From: Methylovirgula sp. 4M-Z18 | GTDB taxonomy: Bacteria > Pseudomonadota > Alphaproteobacteria > Rhizobiales > Beijerinckiaceae | Direction: 5' to 3' | NCBI RefSeq assembly: GCF_037890675.1 | Contig: NZ_CP149574.1 | Span: forward strand, 4,254,874 to 4,318,873 | DNA: 64,000 nucleotides | Program-made: the position numbers and the translations under genes | Part shown: one piece after another, positions 8,543 through 18,160 of the stretch | How positions within the stretch are numbered: position 1 is the first letter of the stretch | Layout of the letters: every line of letters begins with the position of its first letter | The notes under the pieces: generated by a model | Databases searched by the model: none | The model's input: the letters and a program-made list of their open reading frames with translations, nothing else | What the model was told of the DNA's origin: nothing

Positions 8543-10999
8543 TCATCTGGCCGCGCTCGGGAGCGAAGCGGTCCGCTTTTGCCGTGCCGCATCAGATGAC
8601 GGCTCGGCTGGCGACGTTTTCGCAATGCCGCTGCCCGTCACTTGCTGGAACGCTTTGATCGATTGCGGCCGACCAAGAAGGAAGCCTTGGACCTCGAGGC
8701 ATGCTTCGGAATCCAAGAAGGCCAGTTCCGCTTCGGTCTCGACCCCTTCGGCGATCACGGGCAGCTTGAGGCCTCGTCCGAGCCCCAGGACGGCCCGCAC
8801 AATCGTTGCGGCCTGTTCGTTCGTGTTGACGAGCTTGATGAACGACCTGTCGATCTTGATCTTGTCGAAGGCAAAGGCGCGCAGATTGGAAAGCGAGGAA
8901 TAGCCGGCGCCGAAATCGTCCATCACGATCCGCACGCCAAGGGCCTTGAGCTGGTCCAATGTGGCAAGCCCGCGATTGAGGTCGCGGATCAAGGCCGTTT
9001 CGGTGATCTCCAGTTCCAACCGGCTCGGCTCCAAGCCCGTCTCAAGCAGAACCTCGTGGACGACCTGGGAGAAGTAGGAACTGTGGAGTTGCGTGGCCGA
9101 AACATTGACTGCGATGGTCAAAGAGCGCTTCCATTTCGCCGCCTCGCGGCAGGCTTCGCGCAAGACCCATTCGCCGATTGGGATGATCGCGCCGCTTTCT
9201 TCCGCAATGGGGACGAAGACGCTCGGAGGGATCTCGCCCCGCACCGGATTGTGCCAACGCAAGAGCGCCTCGAAACCGATGATCTGCCGGTCGTGCGTGC
9301 GTGCTTGCGGCTGATAGACCAGCGAAAGCTCACGACGGGCGATCGCGAAGCGCAAATCATGCTCGATGAGGCGGCGGGAGCGAATCTGTTCCCCCATGGA
9401 CGATTCGTAGAAGCGATACGTTCCCCGGCCTTCGGCCTTGGCGCGATAAAGGGCTGTGTCCGCATGGCTCAGCAGGGACATGCGATCGTCGGCGTCGGCG
9501 GGGAAAATGGCGATGCCGATGCTGGCCGAGATGAGCCCGTCGGCTGTCGAGGCGTTCTCGCTTTCCGCGCGCAGCGCTTCGATCACGCTTTCGGCGATCC
9601 TGCTTGCATGCACCGGATCGCTCAACCCGGGCGCGATGATGGCGAATTCATCCCCGCCAAGGCGTCCCATCGTCTGGCCCTTCCTGAGCGCTTTTTGTGT
9701 GCGTTGTGCTGTTTTCTGAAGAAGCATATCGCCAGCGGCGTGACCGAAGAGATCATTGACCTCCTTGAAGCGGTCGAGGTCGAGACACAGAACGGCAAGA
9801 TATGCACCGCCATGACTTCCCTTCGGCCGATGCGCTTGGATCAACTGGTCAAGCTCGGTATTGAATTTATTGCGATTGACGAGCCCCGTTAGCGCATCGT
9901 GATGGGCGAGATAATAGATATCGCTCTCCGCCTTCTTTCGATCTCTGAGGTCACGAACAGCGATCGCTCTGTGCGGCTTGTCGGCAAAGGCGATCGGGCG
10001 GGAGATCGCCTCGACCGGGATGGGCTTTCCCGCGCTCGGATGAAGGGTCGTTTCGATCGCGACATTGGGCTTTTCTTCCAGGTGCCGGCGCGCGGCTTCT
10101 TCGGGCAGGATGGTCGCGAGATCACGCCCGGCAAGCCACTCCGCCGAGCTTTGGACGATTTCTGAGAGGGTGGCGTTGGCGGTGGCGATCGTGTTTCCCT
10201 CGCAGACCAGCAATCCTTCGAAAGCCGCGTCGGCAAGGTTGCGCATCCGCAAAGACTCGCGTTCGGCTTGCCGGCGATCACGAATGTCGAGTGCAAGGCC
10301 AGCGATCGTGAGCAAAAGGATCGTGAACGCAGCCCCCGCAACAAGTGTCACCAGCCAGCTTATCGGAGCAGCTGTCGGGGGAACGACGATTGTTGGATCG
10401 GGAACGAGAGCCGCCGCTGCCATGGCCGTGAAATGATGGCTACAGATCGCTAGTGTCAGGATCAGGGAACCCAACATCATGGACTTGAAAGATCTGTTGC
10501 GAAGGCCGACGGACATTGCGATGGCGCCGAGCGCGACGGCCAAAGCGACGGAAGCCGCGACGAGCGTCGGATTCCACTCGATGCGTCCGGCGACTTCGAA
10601 GGCCGCCATGCCCGTATAATGCGTCACGGCGATGCCACCGCCGACGATGGCGCCGCCGAGCAATCTGCGGCCGTAGAAGTCGGGTGCAACGGCCACGGCG
10701 AGCCCCATGCCCGTCAGGATGACGGCAGAGATCAACGAGGCGACGGTCGGGACGAGGTTGTAGCCGCTTTGAACGCCCGGCGAGTAGGCGAGCAGCGCGA
10801 TGAAATGTGTCGCCCAGACGCCAAAACCCGAAGCCGTAGCGGCGATGCACAGCCAAATCCAATGCACGGCGCCACGCGAATTGACGATGTGGTGGAGGAT
10901 ATTGAAGGCCGTGAACGAAGCTATCGCGCAAATAATTCCGGCGAGGCCGACAAGCCGAAGATCATGTTCTCCAACCAAGTAGGTGTAAACGGTGAACAT
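8543..10999 (-). CDS. MHYT sensor with PAS, GGDEF and EAL domains (cyclic-di-GMP turnover)
   Basis: An 818-residue inner-membrane protein. Residues 1-240 hold seven hydrophobic segments with three MHYT-like motifs (THFIALLAY, THYTGMAAFE, SHHFTAMAA). These are thought to bind copper and sense a gas or redox signal. A PAS-like segment follows (about 255-370), then a diguanylate cyclase domain with intact GGDEF (GRLGGDEFAIIAPG). The phosphodiesterase domain has intact EAL (GFEALLRWHNP) and the downstream DDFGAGYSSL motif. Both output domains look catalytically competent. It has no operon partner. Confidence 0.95.
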   Translation of the reverse strand: MFTVYTYLVGEHDLRLVGLAGIICAIASFTAFNILHHIVNSRGAVHWIWLCIAATASGFGVWATHFIALLAYSPGVQSGYNLVPTVASLISAVILTGMGLAVAVAPDFYGRRLLGGAIVGGGIAVTHYTGMAAFEVAGRIEWNPTLVAASVALAVALGAIAMSVGLRNRSFKSMMLGSLILTLAICSHHFTAMAAAALVPDPTIVVPPTAAPISWLVTLVAGAAFTILLLTIAGLALDIRDRRQAERESLRMRNLADAAFEGLLVCEGNTIATANATLSEIVQSSAEWLAGRDLATILPEEAARRHLEEKPNVAIETTLHPSAGKPIPVEAISRPIAFADKPHRAIAVRDLRDRKKAESDIYYLAHHDALTGLVNRNKFNTELDQLIQAHRPKGSHGGAYLAVLCLDLDRFKEVNDLFGHAAGDMLLQKTAQRTQKALRKGQTMGRLGGDEFAIIAPGLSDPVHASRIAESVIEALRAESENASTADGLISASIGIAIFPADADDRMSLLSHADTALYRAKAEGRGTYRFYESSMGEQIRSRRLIEHDLRFAIARRELSLVYQPQARTHDRQIIGFEALLRWHNPVRGEIPPSVFVPIAEESGAIIPIGEWVLREACREAAKWKRSLTIAVNVSATQLHSSYFSQVVHEVLLETGLEPSRLELEITETALIRDLNRGLATLDQLKALGVRIVMDDFGAGYSSLSNLRAFAFDKIKIDRSFIKLVNTNEQAATIVRAVLGLGRGLKLPVIAEGVETEAELAFLDSEACLEVQGFLLGRPQSIKAFQQVTGSGIAKTSPAEPSSDAARQKRTASLPSAAR

Positions 11000-11530
11000 T
11001 AAGCGCCTTTGGACATATCAATTCATTTTTCGTGCGACGGCGGACGAGCAGAATGGTTAATGTTTCGCCGCTTGTCCACCATCCCCTTGGCGTTGTCTAG
11101 CATCCCTTTGGGGTATGATAAGCGCGTGCCTATCTGGCGCCCGAAAACGACGCGGAATCAAGTGCGGCCTGCAACGCCGAATGGCCGCCAGAAGCACCAA
11201 AAACGCGGCACGGGCCGGCCCCTTCAGCGCTGCTGCCAGATGGCGCCTCGCGCAGTCAGGCGGAGTTTCCGGGACTTCGGCTGCCACCGGCAAAGCGCAC
11301 TGAATCAGCACCGCTCAAAACGGGCGCGGACGGCTTTGCCAGCACGCCTCGGCATCCGTGATGCGATAAACTTTCATCGCAACCGTTAATTTATCATAAC
11401 AGCTTGATAAAAAATGCTTTTTCTCGCGCGATGAGATTTCGGTGGGCCGTAGTCCGATACGCGCGCGTGAGACATTTATGATTTGTTAACCATTTCACCG
11501 ATAAATCGAAGCAACCGAAAATTTACCAAG
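11000..11530. other. Intergenic region upstream of minC, no gene seen
   Basis: About 530 bp lie between the divergent starts of the MHYT gene and minC. Short open frames here have no recognisable content. The last 150 bp are AT-rich, as expected of a promoter. A TTAA-TTTATC-ATAA stretch near 11387-11400 only loosely resembles a CtrA site, and I do not call it one. Confidence 0.5.
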
Positions 11531-12319
11531 ATGACTGACGTGTTAACTCAACCCCGGCCCATCCGCCTCAAGGGGCGATCCTTCCTTGCACTCGCGCTGA
11601 CCCCAGAACTCCCCTTCGAGGACTGGCTGGCGCGGCTCGACGATCTCGCGGCCCGTTCCGCGGGATTTTTCCTGCGGCGGCCGGTGGTGCTCGACGTCGC
11701 TGGCCTCGACATCGATCGTGCCCAGATCCGCGAACTCATCGACCAGCTCGGCAAACGCAACGTGCGAATCATGGGCATCGAAGGGGCGCGCCCTTCCTTG
11801 CTCGGCTCGGACCTGCCGCCCGCAATGACCGACGGCCGCCCAGCCGCGGACTTCGAAGCACCGGTCGCGGAGAAGGACGCGGCGGACAAGAAGGAAGCAA
11901 CGGATAAGGACGCACCTGCCGCCGAGAAGGCCGAAGAAGCGGAGGCGATCAAAGGCGTCGCACCCGCCGATCCGCAGCCGCCAAAGGCCACGCCGTCGCT
12001 CGTTGTGTCGCAGCCCGTGCGCTCCGGGCAGTCGCTCTACTTCCCCGAAGGCGATGTGACCATCGTCGGCTCGGTGGCATCTGGCGCGGAAATCGTCGCG
12101 GGCGGCTCGATCCACGTTTACGGCACATTGCGCGGCCGGGCGATGGCCGGCACGACCGGCAACGCCGCCGCGCGTATCTTCTGCCGCAAGCTCGAGGCGG
12201 AGCTGATCGCCATCGACGGTTTCTATCACACGGCTGAGGACATGGAGCCCAATCTGCGCGGCAAGGCCGTTCAAATCTGGCTCGAAGACGAAGCGATCAA
12301 GGCGGGCGCACTCGGCTGA
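11531..12319 (+). CDS. minC: Septum site-determining protein MinC
   Basis: A 262-residue FtsZ-polymerisation inhibitor that works with MinD to keep septation away from the poles. The N-terminal domain begins IRLKGRSFLALALTP. The C-terminal beta-helix domain includes FPEGDVTIVGSVASGAEIVA and HVYGTLRGRAMAG, typical MinC_C turns. The two are joined by a long charged, low-complexity linker (about residues 100-150) rich in Ala, Lys, Asp and Glu. The open frame extends to 11483, but the conserved part begins just after ATG 11531. It is the first gene of minCDE; the stop is 34 bp before minD. Confidence 0.93.
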   Translation: MTDVLTQPRPIRLKGRSFLALALTPELPFEDWLARLDDLAARSAGFFLRRPVVLDVAGLDIDRAQIRELIDQLGKRNVRIMGIEGARPSLLGSDLPPAMTDGRPAADFEAPVAEKDAADKKEATDKDAPAAEKAEEAEAIKGVAPADPQPPKATPSLVVSQPVRSGQSLYFPEGDVTIVGSVASGAEIVAGGSIHVYGTLRGRAMAGTTGNAAARIFCRKLEAELIAIDGFYHTAEDMEPNLRGKAVQIWLEDEAIKAGALG

Positions 12320-12353
12320 GCCGATGCAGGTCCAGACTAAAGAGGAGAGGTCT

Positions 12354-13169
12354 ATGGGTAAGGTCATCGTGGTCACATCGGGCAAAGGCGGCGTCGGCAA
12401 GACCACGTCTTCCGCCGCGCTGGGCGCAGCCCTTGCGCAAGGCGGCGACAAGGTCGCTGTCGTGGATTTCGACGTCGGGCTGCGCAATCTCGACCTCGTC
12501 ATGGGCGCCGAACGACGCGTCGTCTATGACATCGTCAATGTGATCCAGGGCGAGGCCAAACTGGCGCAGGCGCTGATCCGCGACAAACGGGTGGACACGC
12601 TCCACTTGTTGCCGGCCTCGCAGACCCGCGACAAGGACAATCTCACGCCGGAAGGCGTCGAGAAAGTCATCACTGCTCTGAAGCAGCAGTTCGACTGGGT
12701 CATCTGCGACAGCCCTGCGGGCATCGAGCGCGGCGCGACCCTCGCCATGCGCCATGCTGACATCGCCATTGTCGTGACCAATCCGGAAGTTTCCTCGGTG
12801 CGCGATTCAGACCGCATCATCGGACTGCTCGATTCCAAGACAGCCAGAGCCGAAAATGGCGATCGGATCGAGAAGCACCTGCTGCTCACCCGTTACGATC
12901 AGGCCCGCGCCGAACGCGGCGACATGCTCAAGGTGGACGACGTTCTCGAAATCCTGTCGATCCCGCTGCTCGGCATCATCCCGGAAAGCACGGATGTGCT
13001 GCGCGCCTCCAACCTCGGATCGCCAGTCACCCTGGCGGATGGCCGCTGCGCCCCGGCGGTCGCCTATTTCGACGCCGTGCGCCGGCTCAAGGGCGAAAAC
13101 CTGCCGATCACCATCCCCGGCGAACGGCGCGGCTTCTTCGGCAAGCTTTTCGGGAGGAAAGCGGCATGA
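12354..13169 (+). CDS. minD: Septum site-determining protein MinD (ATPase)
   Basis: A 271-residue ParA/MinD ATPase that dimerises on the membrane with ATP and recruits MinC. It has the deviant Walker A KGGVGKTT, the switch region [20 protein letters not shown], and a C-terminal amphipathic targeting helix ([12 protein letters not shown]). A strong GAGGAGAGG site precedes ATG 12354, so upstream in-frame codons are not used. Its stop overlaps the minE start (ATGA), which indicates translational coupling. Confidence 0.97.
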   Translation: MGKVIVVTSGKGGVGKTTSSAALGAALAQGGDKVAVVDFDVGLRNLDLVMGAERRVVYDIVNVIQGEAKLAQALIRDKRVDTLHLLPASQTRDKDNLTPEGVEKVITALKQQFDWVICDSPAGIERGATLAMRHADIAIVVTNPEVSSVRDSDRIIGLLDSKTARAENGDRIEKHLLLTRYDQARAERGDMLKVDDVLEILSIPLLGIIPESTDVLRASNLGSPVTLADGRCAPAVAYFDAVRRLKGENLPITIPGERRGFFGKLFGRKAA

Positions 13170-13504
13170 ATTTCCTACGCTTCTTCTCCCGACCCCAATC
13201 CGCTCCCGCCGCACGCGAGCGCTTGCAGGTCCTGCTCGCGCACGAGCGTGCCCTGGCAGGTGATTCGGATCTCGTGAGCAAACTGCGCGACGAGATCCTG
13301 CGCGTCATCGCCAAACATATGCAGATCAACGACGATAAAGTCTCCGTCAAGATGGAGCGCGGCGCCCAGATGTCGACGCTCGCCGTCGACATCGAGATCC
13401 CGTTCGATCCCGCCAAGAAGGATGCGGACAAAAAGGATATCGACAAGAAGGACGTCGATAAGAAAGACGTCGACAAGAAAGATACAGGCAAGAAAGCGGC
13501 CTGA
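13166..13504 (+). CDS. minE: Cell division topological specificity factor MinE, with repeat-rich tail
   Basis: A 112-residue protein that stimulates MinD ATPase and drives Min oscillation. The family core occupies residues 1-85: [19 protein letters not shown] is the anti-MinCD segment and [11 protein letters not shown] begins the dimerisation domain. After DIEIPFD the protein continues with about 27 extra residues made of repeats of the type DKKDV, encoded by near-identical 15-bp units (about 13420-13490). MinE is normally 85-95 residues, so the tail is an expansion. The stop codon lies inside the terminator stem. Confidence 0.93.
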   Translation: MNFLRFFSRPQSAPAARERLQVLLAHERALAGDSDLVSKLRDEILRVIAKHMQINDDKVSVKMERGAQMSTLAVDIEIPFDPAKKDADKKDIDKKDVDKKDVDKKDTGKKAA

Positions 13505-13517
13505 CGGCCGCTTTTTC
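13493..13517 (+). terminator. Rho-independent terminator of minCDE
   Basis: The stem GCGGCC-TGAC-GGCCGC is flanked by AAA and TTTTT, extending the pairing, and ends in a T run. The loop contains the minE stop codon, so the terminator is embedded in the end of the coding sequence. Confidence 0.85.
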
Positions 13518-13598
13518 GCGCATCCATCGGCGGATGTGCCCCGCGATGCGTTTCGATCCTCAAAACTACAAGTTCGTGATCAGTAAAGGAGAGATAGC

Positions 13599-13805
13599 GT
13601 GACCCGACTCGAACTTTTGAATCGGTTGAAGGAAGTCCAGCAGATGCCCAAATACCAGGGCCGCGACATCACGACCATCAGTTCGGCGCTGTCCAACCAA
13701 GCGCTGGCGAAGCATGTGGAAATCTGTGAGAAGGCCGCCGGCGCCACGCCGCGTTTTGCTGGACAGGCAAGCGAGCCGAACCAGGCGCACGCCGGCAGGG
13801 CATGA
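13599..13805 (+). CDS. Small hypothetical protein
   Basis: A 68-residue soluble protein starting at GTG 13599, with a good ribosome site (AAAGGAG) seven bases ahead. The sequence begins MTRLELLNRLKEVQQMPKY. It is mostly helical in appearance, without signal peptide, membrane segment or known motif. It follows the minE terminator, so it should have its own promoter. I do not recognise a family; the ribosome site and sensible codon use are the only support. Confidence 0.5.
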   Translation: MTRLELLNRLKEVQQMPKYQGRDITTISSALSNQALAKHVEICEKAAGATPRFAGQASEPNQAHAGRA

Positions 13806-13859
13806 GATGATAGTTCGACGGCGGCGCAATTAAAACCAAATGCTCCGCCGCACCAAGCA

Positions 13860-14054
13860 TCACGGCAACACGCCGCTCGCGCGCGCCTCATAAACCGCCT
13901 GCGTGCGCGAGCTGACGGCGAGCTTCTTGTAGATATTGCGGATGTGGCATTCCACCGTCGGCTTGGAAATGGCGAGGAAAGCCCCGATTTCCCGATTTGA
14001 GTGGCCCTTGTTCACGAGCGCGAGGATTTCGACTTCGCGCGGACTTAATTTCAT
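13860..14054 (-). CDS. Stand-alone LuxR-type HTH protein
   Basis: A 64-residue protein that consists only of a LuxR/GerE DNA-binding domain: LSPREVEILALVNKGHSNRE, then ISKPTVECHIRNIYKKL. An in-frame TGA lies about 30 bp upstream of the ATG with no earlier start, so there is no receiver or ligand domain. It may be a genuine GerE-like minimal regulator or the intact end of a degraded larger one. It is divergent from the first autotransporter gene (258 bp between starts), which makes that gene a possible target. Confidence 0.75.
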   Translation of the reverse strand: MKLSPREVEILALVNKGHSNREIGAFLAISKPTVECHIRNIYKKLAVSSRTQAVYEARASGVLP

Positions 14055-14312
14055 CCAAGATCTGCCCTCTGCGCCGTCACGCGATCAAGGACATGACCCT
14101 CCTGATCGAATGCTGTTTTTCAGAGCTAAGCGAACGGTCCACGGGTCCTACACCTTTTGGCCAATGTATCACGAAAGTCACGCCGTATGACGAAACGGCG
14201 ACAGCACAGTTTTCAACGCGAATAGCGTGATACGCCACTGAATTATTGTGCTTTTAGTGTGTTGGCTTGGCGTGGGGAACAACGATTCCCTGCGGGGTGG
14301 GGATAAAAATTC

Positions 14313-17300
14313 ATGGTAAAGAGCAGTCAGAAGATGCGCCGGCTCGCGTCGACGCGTGGCCGGATTTTGGCGATCCTGCGCCTGGCGCATCGGGTGCTGG
14401 GTATGAAACGGCGCAAATTGGCGCTGGGGCAGCTCGGCCACGCGGGCTGCGCGCATTCATGGACCGCCGCCTGGACTGCCCCGGTGATGGTGCTTGGGTG
14501 CTTGGTTTCACTCCCGGCCGCAGCACAGACCGCCGGCGGCGCCGGTGGCCGCACGGACACCGGCACTACGCAGAGTCCGGGAGGCACTTATGGCACCGCG
14601 GGCACGAATGGCATCGGTTCAACGACGAGCATCTTCGACGGCACCGGCGGCGGCGGCGGCGGCGTGGGGGCGGCCGGCGGGGCCGGCGGCACTGGTGGCG
14701 CTCCGGCCGGGTCTGAGCCAGGAGGCGCGGGAGGAGCGGCCGGTGCCCCTGGCCTGGCCGGAGGCGCTGGTGGCAGCAGCGGCGACAGAGACACCTACGG
14801 CGGCGGCGGTGGTGGCGGCGGTGGCGGCGGGACTGGCTTGACTAGCGGCGTTTCGGGGCTCACCGTTTCCGGTGCGCTTTCCGGAGGTGCCGGCGGGCAG
14901 GGCGGCAGCCCCATCGACGGCGGCGGCGGCGGCGGTGGTGCTGGCGGCTTTGGCCTCTATTTCACCAGCAGGGGCACCGTCACCATTCTTTCTACTGGAT
15001 CTGTGACGGCCGGCGCAGGCGGCAATGGCGGCAATGGTGGCGTATATGGCCGCGGCGGCGGCGGCGGCGATGGCGGTATCGGCGTCTATTTCGCTTCCGG
15101 CGGCACGCTTCTCAATTCCGGCTCGATTTCCGGCGGCGCAGGCGGCGGCCGCGGCAGTGCTGGCGGCTATGGCGCCGGTGCCGCGGGCACCGACGGAGCC
15201 GGCGTCGCGGGTGTAGGTTTTACTGTCGTCAACAGCGGTTCGATCTCGGGCGTCGGCACCGGTGGCGCGGGAATTATTGGCTCGAACCTGACGATCACGA
15301 ATTCGGGCACGGTCAGCGGCGGTTCACAAGCGGCTGCCGTGGAATTCACCGGTGGCACCAACAGCCTGACGCTGGGCGCCGGATATTCCTTCACGGGCAA
15401 GGTGGTGGCGGTGGCCGGCGGTTCGGACGTTCTGGCGCTTGGCGGCGACACGACGCCAAGCGCGAGTTTCGATCTCTCGCAGATCGGGCCGAGCGGCGAG
15501 TTTCAGAATTTCGCATCGTTCCAGAAAACCGGCAACAGCACCTGGACCCTGACCGGCACTGCCGGACAAGTCACGCCATGGACGATCGTTGCCGGCACTT
15601 TGGCGATTTCGTCCGACAGCAATTTGGGGACCAGCAACGAAACGCTCACCTTCGATAACAGTACCGCCCCGGCGGGAAGCGCCGCGCCCACATTGGAGAC
15701 AACGGCGACGATCACAACGAACCGGAACATCGTGCTGAACGGAGCGGGAGGTACTCTCTCGCCGGATACTGGCACGACCTTCACGGTCAACGGCGTCATA
15801 TCGGGGGCGGGCAGCCTCACCCAAGCCGGTGGCGGCACGACAGTGCTGACCGCAAGCAATACCTTCACGGGTGCAACGACCATCACCGGCGGCACGTTGG
15901 CTTTGTCGGGAGCGGGCTCGATCGCCAGTTCAAGCGGCGTGGCACTTGCGAATAATGGGATCCTCGACATTTCGCAAACGACGCAGGGCGCGAGTATCCA
16001 GAGCCTGTCGGACGATAGCAAGCGTGGCACGACAGTGGCGCTCGGTGGCCGGACGCTGACGCTGACCAATGCGAGCGGCACGTTCTCAGGTGCCATCACC
16101 GATGGCGGCATTGGCGGCGGCACGGGTGGTTCGCTCGTGGTCGGCGGCGGCACCGAGGTGCTGAGCGGCGCCAACACCTATACGGGCGGCACCAAGCTCC
16201 TGTCGGGCGAGATCGATCTTGGCAATAACATGGGGTTGAGCACCGGAACGCTGGACATGGCGGCTGGCACCACGCTCGGCTTCACGGTGAACGGGTTGAA
16301 TGTCGCGAACAACATCGTCCTCTCCGGCACGGGCGATCCGACCATCAACACCGGCAGCTTCACCGAGACCCTCAGCGGCGTGATCAGTGGCACGGGCGAT
16401 CTCACCAAGACCGGCTCGGGCACGCTGATCACCACGGGGGCGAATACCTATACCGGTGCCACCACGGTTGCCGCGGGCACCCTGCAAGCCGGCGCCACGG
16501 GCACGTTCAGTCCGAATTCAAGCTTTACCGTTGCGAGCGGCGCGACGCTCGATGCCAATGGGTTCAACCAGACGGTGGCGGGCCTCACCAATGCCGGTAC
16601 CGTTGCGACAAACGCCGCCGGCACTTCGGCCGGCACCATCCTCACTGTGACGGGCAATTATATCGGCCAGGGCGGCAGGCTGTTGATGAACACCTATCTC
16701 GGCGGCTCGAATTCGCCGACCGATCAGTTGATCCTCAATGGCGGCACGGCGAGCGGCAACACCAGCATCATCATCAACAACACCGGCGGCCTCGGCGCGC
16801 AGACCACCGGAAACGGCATTCTGCTCGTCTCGGCGACCAATGGCGCGACGACGACGGGCAATGCCTTCGCGCTCGGCAATTACGTCGCGGCGGGCGCCTA
16901 TGCCTATACGCTGCACGACGTCAATTCGAGCTGGTATCTGAACAGCGGCTATCGTCCCGAAGTCCCGGTTGACATGGCGGTGCAAGGGATTGCGAGCCGC
17001 TTGGGCCTCGCCACCCTCGGCACGCTCGACGACCGCACCGCGGTCGCCAGCGATCAGCCAAGCGACGCGATCGTCATCCAGCCCGCGGCGGCCGCGACGC
17101 GCTATGTCGCCTGCAAGGACAAAAAGGCGCATGACCCGCAAGGGCATCCCTATCGCTGCCCGGCGCCGGTCACACAGAAACCCGGACCGGTGATCGCGGG
17201 GGCCGACGCCTTCGCGCATTTTGCCGGCTGGGGCCGCACCTTCGGCGAATGGGGTTCGGTGAAGGACAAGGGCTTCCCATCGTCCTACACATACGGCCTC

Positions 17301-18095
17301 GGCGGCTTCCAGGCCGGCCTCGACCTCTATCGCACCGACAAGTCGTTCCTCGATGGCGGGCGTGATGTCGCCGGCTTCTATCTCGGCGCCGGGCGGATCG
17401 AGAGCGACATCCGCAGCGTCACGATCCCGAACGGGCTCGCCGGCCATACCAATATGAACGGCTATACGCTTGGCACCTATTGGACCCATTACGCGCCGCA
17501 GGGCTGGTACGCCGATGCGGTGCTGCAGGGCACGCGCTACACCGACGTGCATGCGGACTCGATGGGCACGATCCAGAACCAGGCGTTCAAGACGCAAGGC
17601 TGGGGCCTCTTGGCCTCGCTCGAAGGCGGCTATAAGTTCGCGCTCGGCAACGGCTGGGCGATCACACCGCAGGCGCAGGTGAGCTACCAGCGCCTGAGCT
17701 TCGATGGCGGGCGCGACGCCTTCGGCCTGATCAGCTACCAGGACGTGAACAACGGCTACGGCCGGCTCGGGGTAAAGGTGAGCAAGGATTGGACGACAGA
17801 CTGGCACATGCCGGGCTCGAACCGCCCGGCGAGCTTCACGACCTGGGCGCGGGTGAATGTGTGGCAAGAGTTGGGCGGCCAGGGCAAGACGACGTTCGCG
17901 ACGCTGACGGGCGCGGATCCGGTGTCGCTGAAGAGCGATCTGGGCAAGACCTGGGGTGGCATCAACCTCGGCATCTCGGGCCAACTGACGGAAACGCTGT
18001 CGGCCTTCGCGGTGGGCGATTACAATTTCGCCCTCAACGACGGCGCCAAGGGCCACAGCCTCGGCGGCAAGGCCGGGTTCAAATGGGTGTGGTAA
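14313..18095 (+). CDS. Autotransporter (type Va) with glycine-rich PGRS-like passenger, copy 1
   Basis: A 1260-residue secreted adhesin-like protein. An unusually long basic N-terminus (about 70 residues) ends in a hydrophobic signal core and a cleavage site after PAAAQ. Residues 72-290 are dominated by GGAGG/GGGG runs. There follow beta-helix repeats with passenger-associated motifs such as GTLITTGANTYTGATTV and GGTTVLTASNTFTGATT. From about residue 960 an autotransporter beta-barrel carries GWGRTFGEWGSVKDKG and ends in FKWVW with a terminal aromatic residue. The passenger should be displayed outside the outer membrane. The linker holds two Cys (VACKDKK, YRCPAP). Its last third is nearly identical to copy 2. 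Confidence 0.92.
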   Translation: MVKSSQKMRRLASTRGRILAILRLAHRVLGMKRRKLALGQLGHAGCAHSWTAAWTAPVMVLGCLVSLPAAAQTAGGAGGRTDTGTTQSPGGTYGTAGTNGIGSTTSIFDGTGGGGGGVGAAGGAGGTGGAPAGSEPGGAGGAAGAPGLAGGAGGSSGDRDTYGGGGGGGGGGGTGLTSGVSGLTVSGALSGGAGGQGGSPIDGGGGGGGAGGFGLYFTSRGTVTILSTGSVTAGAGGNGGNGGVYGRGGGGGDGGIGVYFASGGTLLNSGSISGGAGGGRGSAGGYGAGAAGTDGAGVAGVGFTVVNSGSISGVGTGGAGIIGSNLTITNSGTVSGGSQAAAVEFTGGTNSLTLGAGYSFTGKVVAVAGGSDVLALGGDTTPSASFDLSQIGPSGEFQNFASFQKTGNSTWTLTGTAGQVTPWTIVAGTLAISSDSNLGTSNETLTFDNSTAPAGSAAPTLETTATITTNRNIVLNGAGGTLSPDTGTTFTVNGVISGAGSLTQAGGGTTVLTASNTFTGATTITGGTLALSGAGSIASSSGVALANNGILDISQTTQGASIQSLSDDSKRGTTVALGGRTLTLTNASGTFSGAITDGGIGGGTGGSLVVGGGTEVLSGANTYTGGTKLLSGEIDLGNNMGLSTGTLDMAAGTTLGFTVNGLNVANNIVLSGTGDPTINTGSFTETLSGVISGTGDLTKTGSGTLITTGANTYTGATTVAAGTLQAGATGTFSPNSSFTVASGATLDANGFNQTVAGLTNAGTVATNAAGTSAGTILTVTGNYIGQGGRLLMNTYLGGSNSPTDQLILNGGTASGNTSIIINNTGGLGAQTTGNGILLVSATNGATTTGNAFALGNYVAAGAYAYTLHDVNSSWYLNSGYRPEVPVDMAVQGIASRLGLATLGTLDDRTAVASDQPSDAIVIQPAAAATRYVACKDKKAHDPQGHPYRCPAPVTQKPGPVIAGADAFAHFAGWGRTFGEWGSVKDKGFPSSYTYGLGGFQAGLDLYRTDKSFLDGGRDVAGFYLGAGRIESDIRSVTIPNGLAGHTNMNGYTLGTYWTHYAPQGWYADAVLQGTRYTDVHADSMGTIQNQAFKTQGWGLLASLEGGYKFALGNGWAITPQAQVSYQRLSFDGGRDAFGLISYQDVNNGYGRLGVKVSKDWTTDWHMPGSNRPASFTTWARVNVWQELGGQGKTTFATLTGADPVSLKSDLGKTWGGINLGISGQLTETLSAFAVGDYNFALNDGAKGHSLGGKAGFKWVW

Positions 18096-18160
18096 TGGGT
18101 ATCGCTTGATCCGCTGCACAGATTCTAAACAATATGCCCGCCGATTGGCGGGCATTTTTT
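16655..18160 (+). repeat. Long duplicated segment, copy A (autotransporter 3' third plus terminator)
   Basis: This segment matches 20858-22366 almost base for base, apart from one extra codon and scattered substitutions. It runs from the start of the shared NYIGQGGRLLMNTYLGG coding segment through the stop codon and the terminator T run. Sequence upstream and downstream diverges. Confidence 0.9.
18134..18160 (+). terminator. Rho-independent terminator of autotransporter copy 1
   Basis: ATGCCCGCC-GATT-GGCGGGCAT followed by at least five T. The 9-bp stem is perfect, and the hairpin is the same as that after copy 2. Confidence 0.95.

Noticed and set aside
14640-15200. Tandem-repeat or CRISPR-like appearance of GGCGGC runs
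   Set aside because: They are codons for glycine in the autotransporter passenger, without constant repeat-spacer structure. No CRISPR array or cas gene is present in the window.
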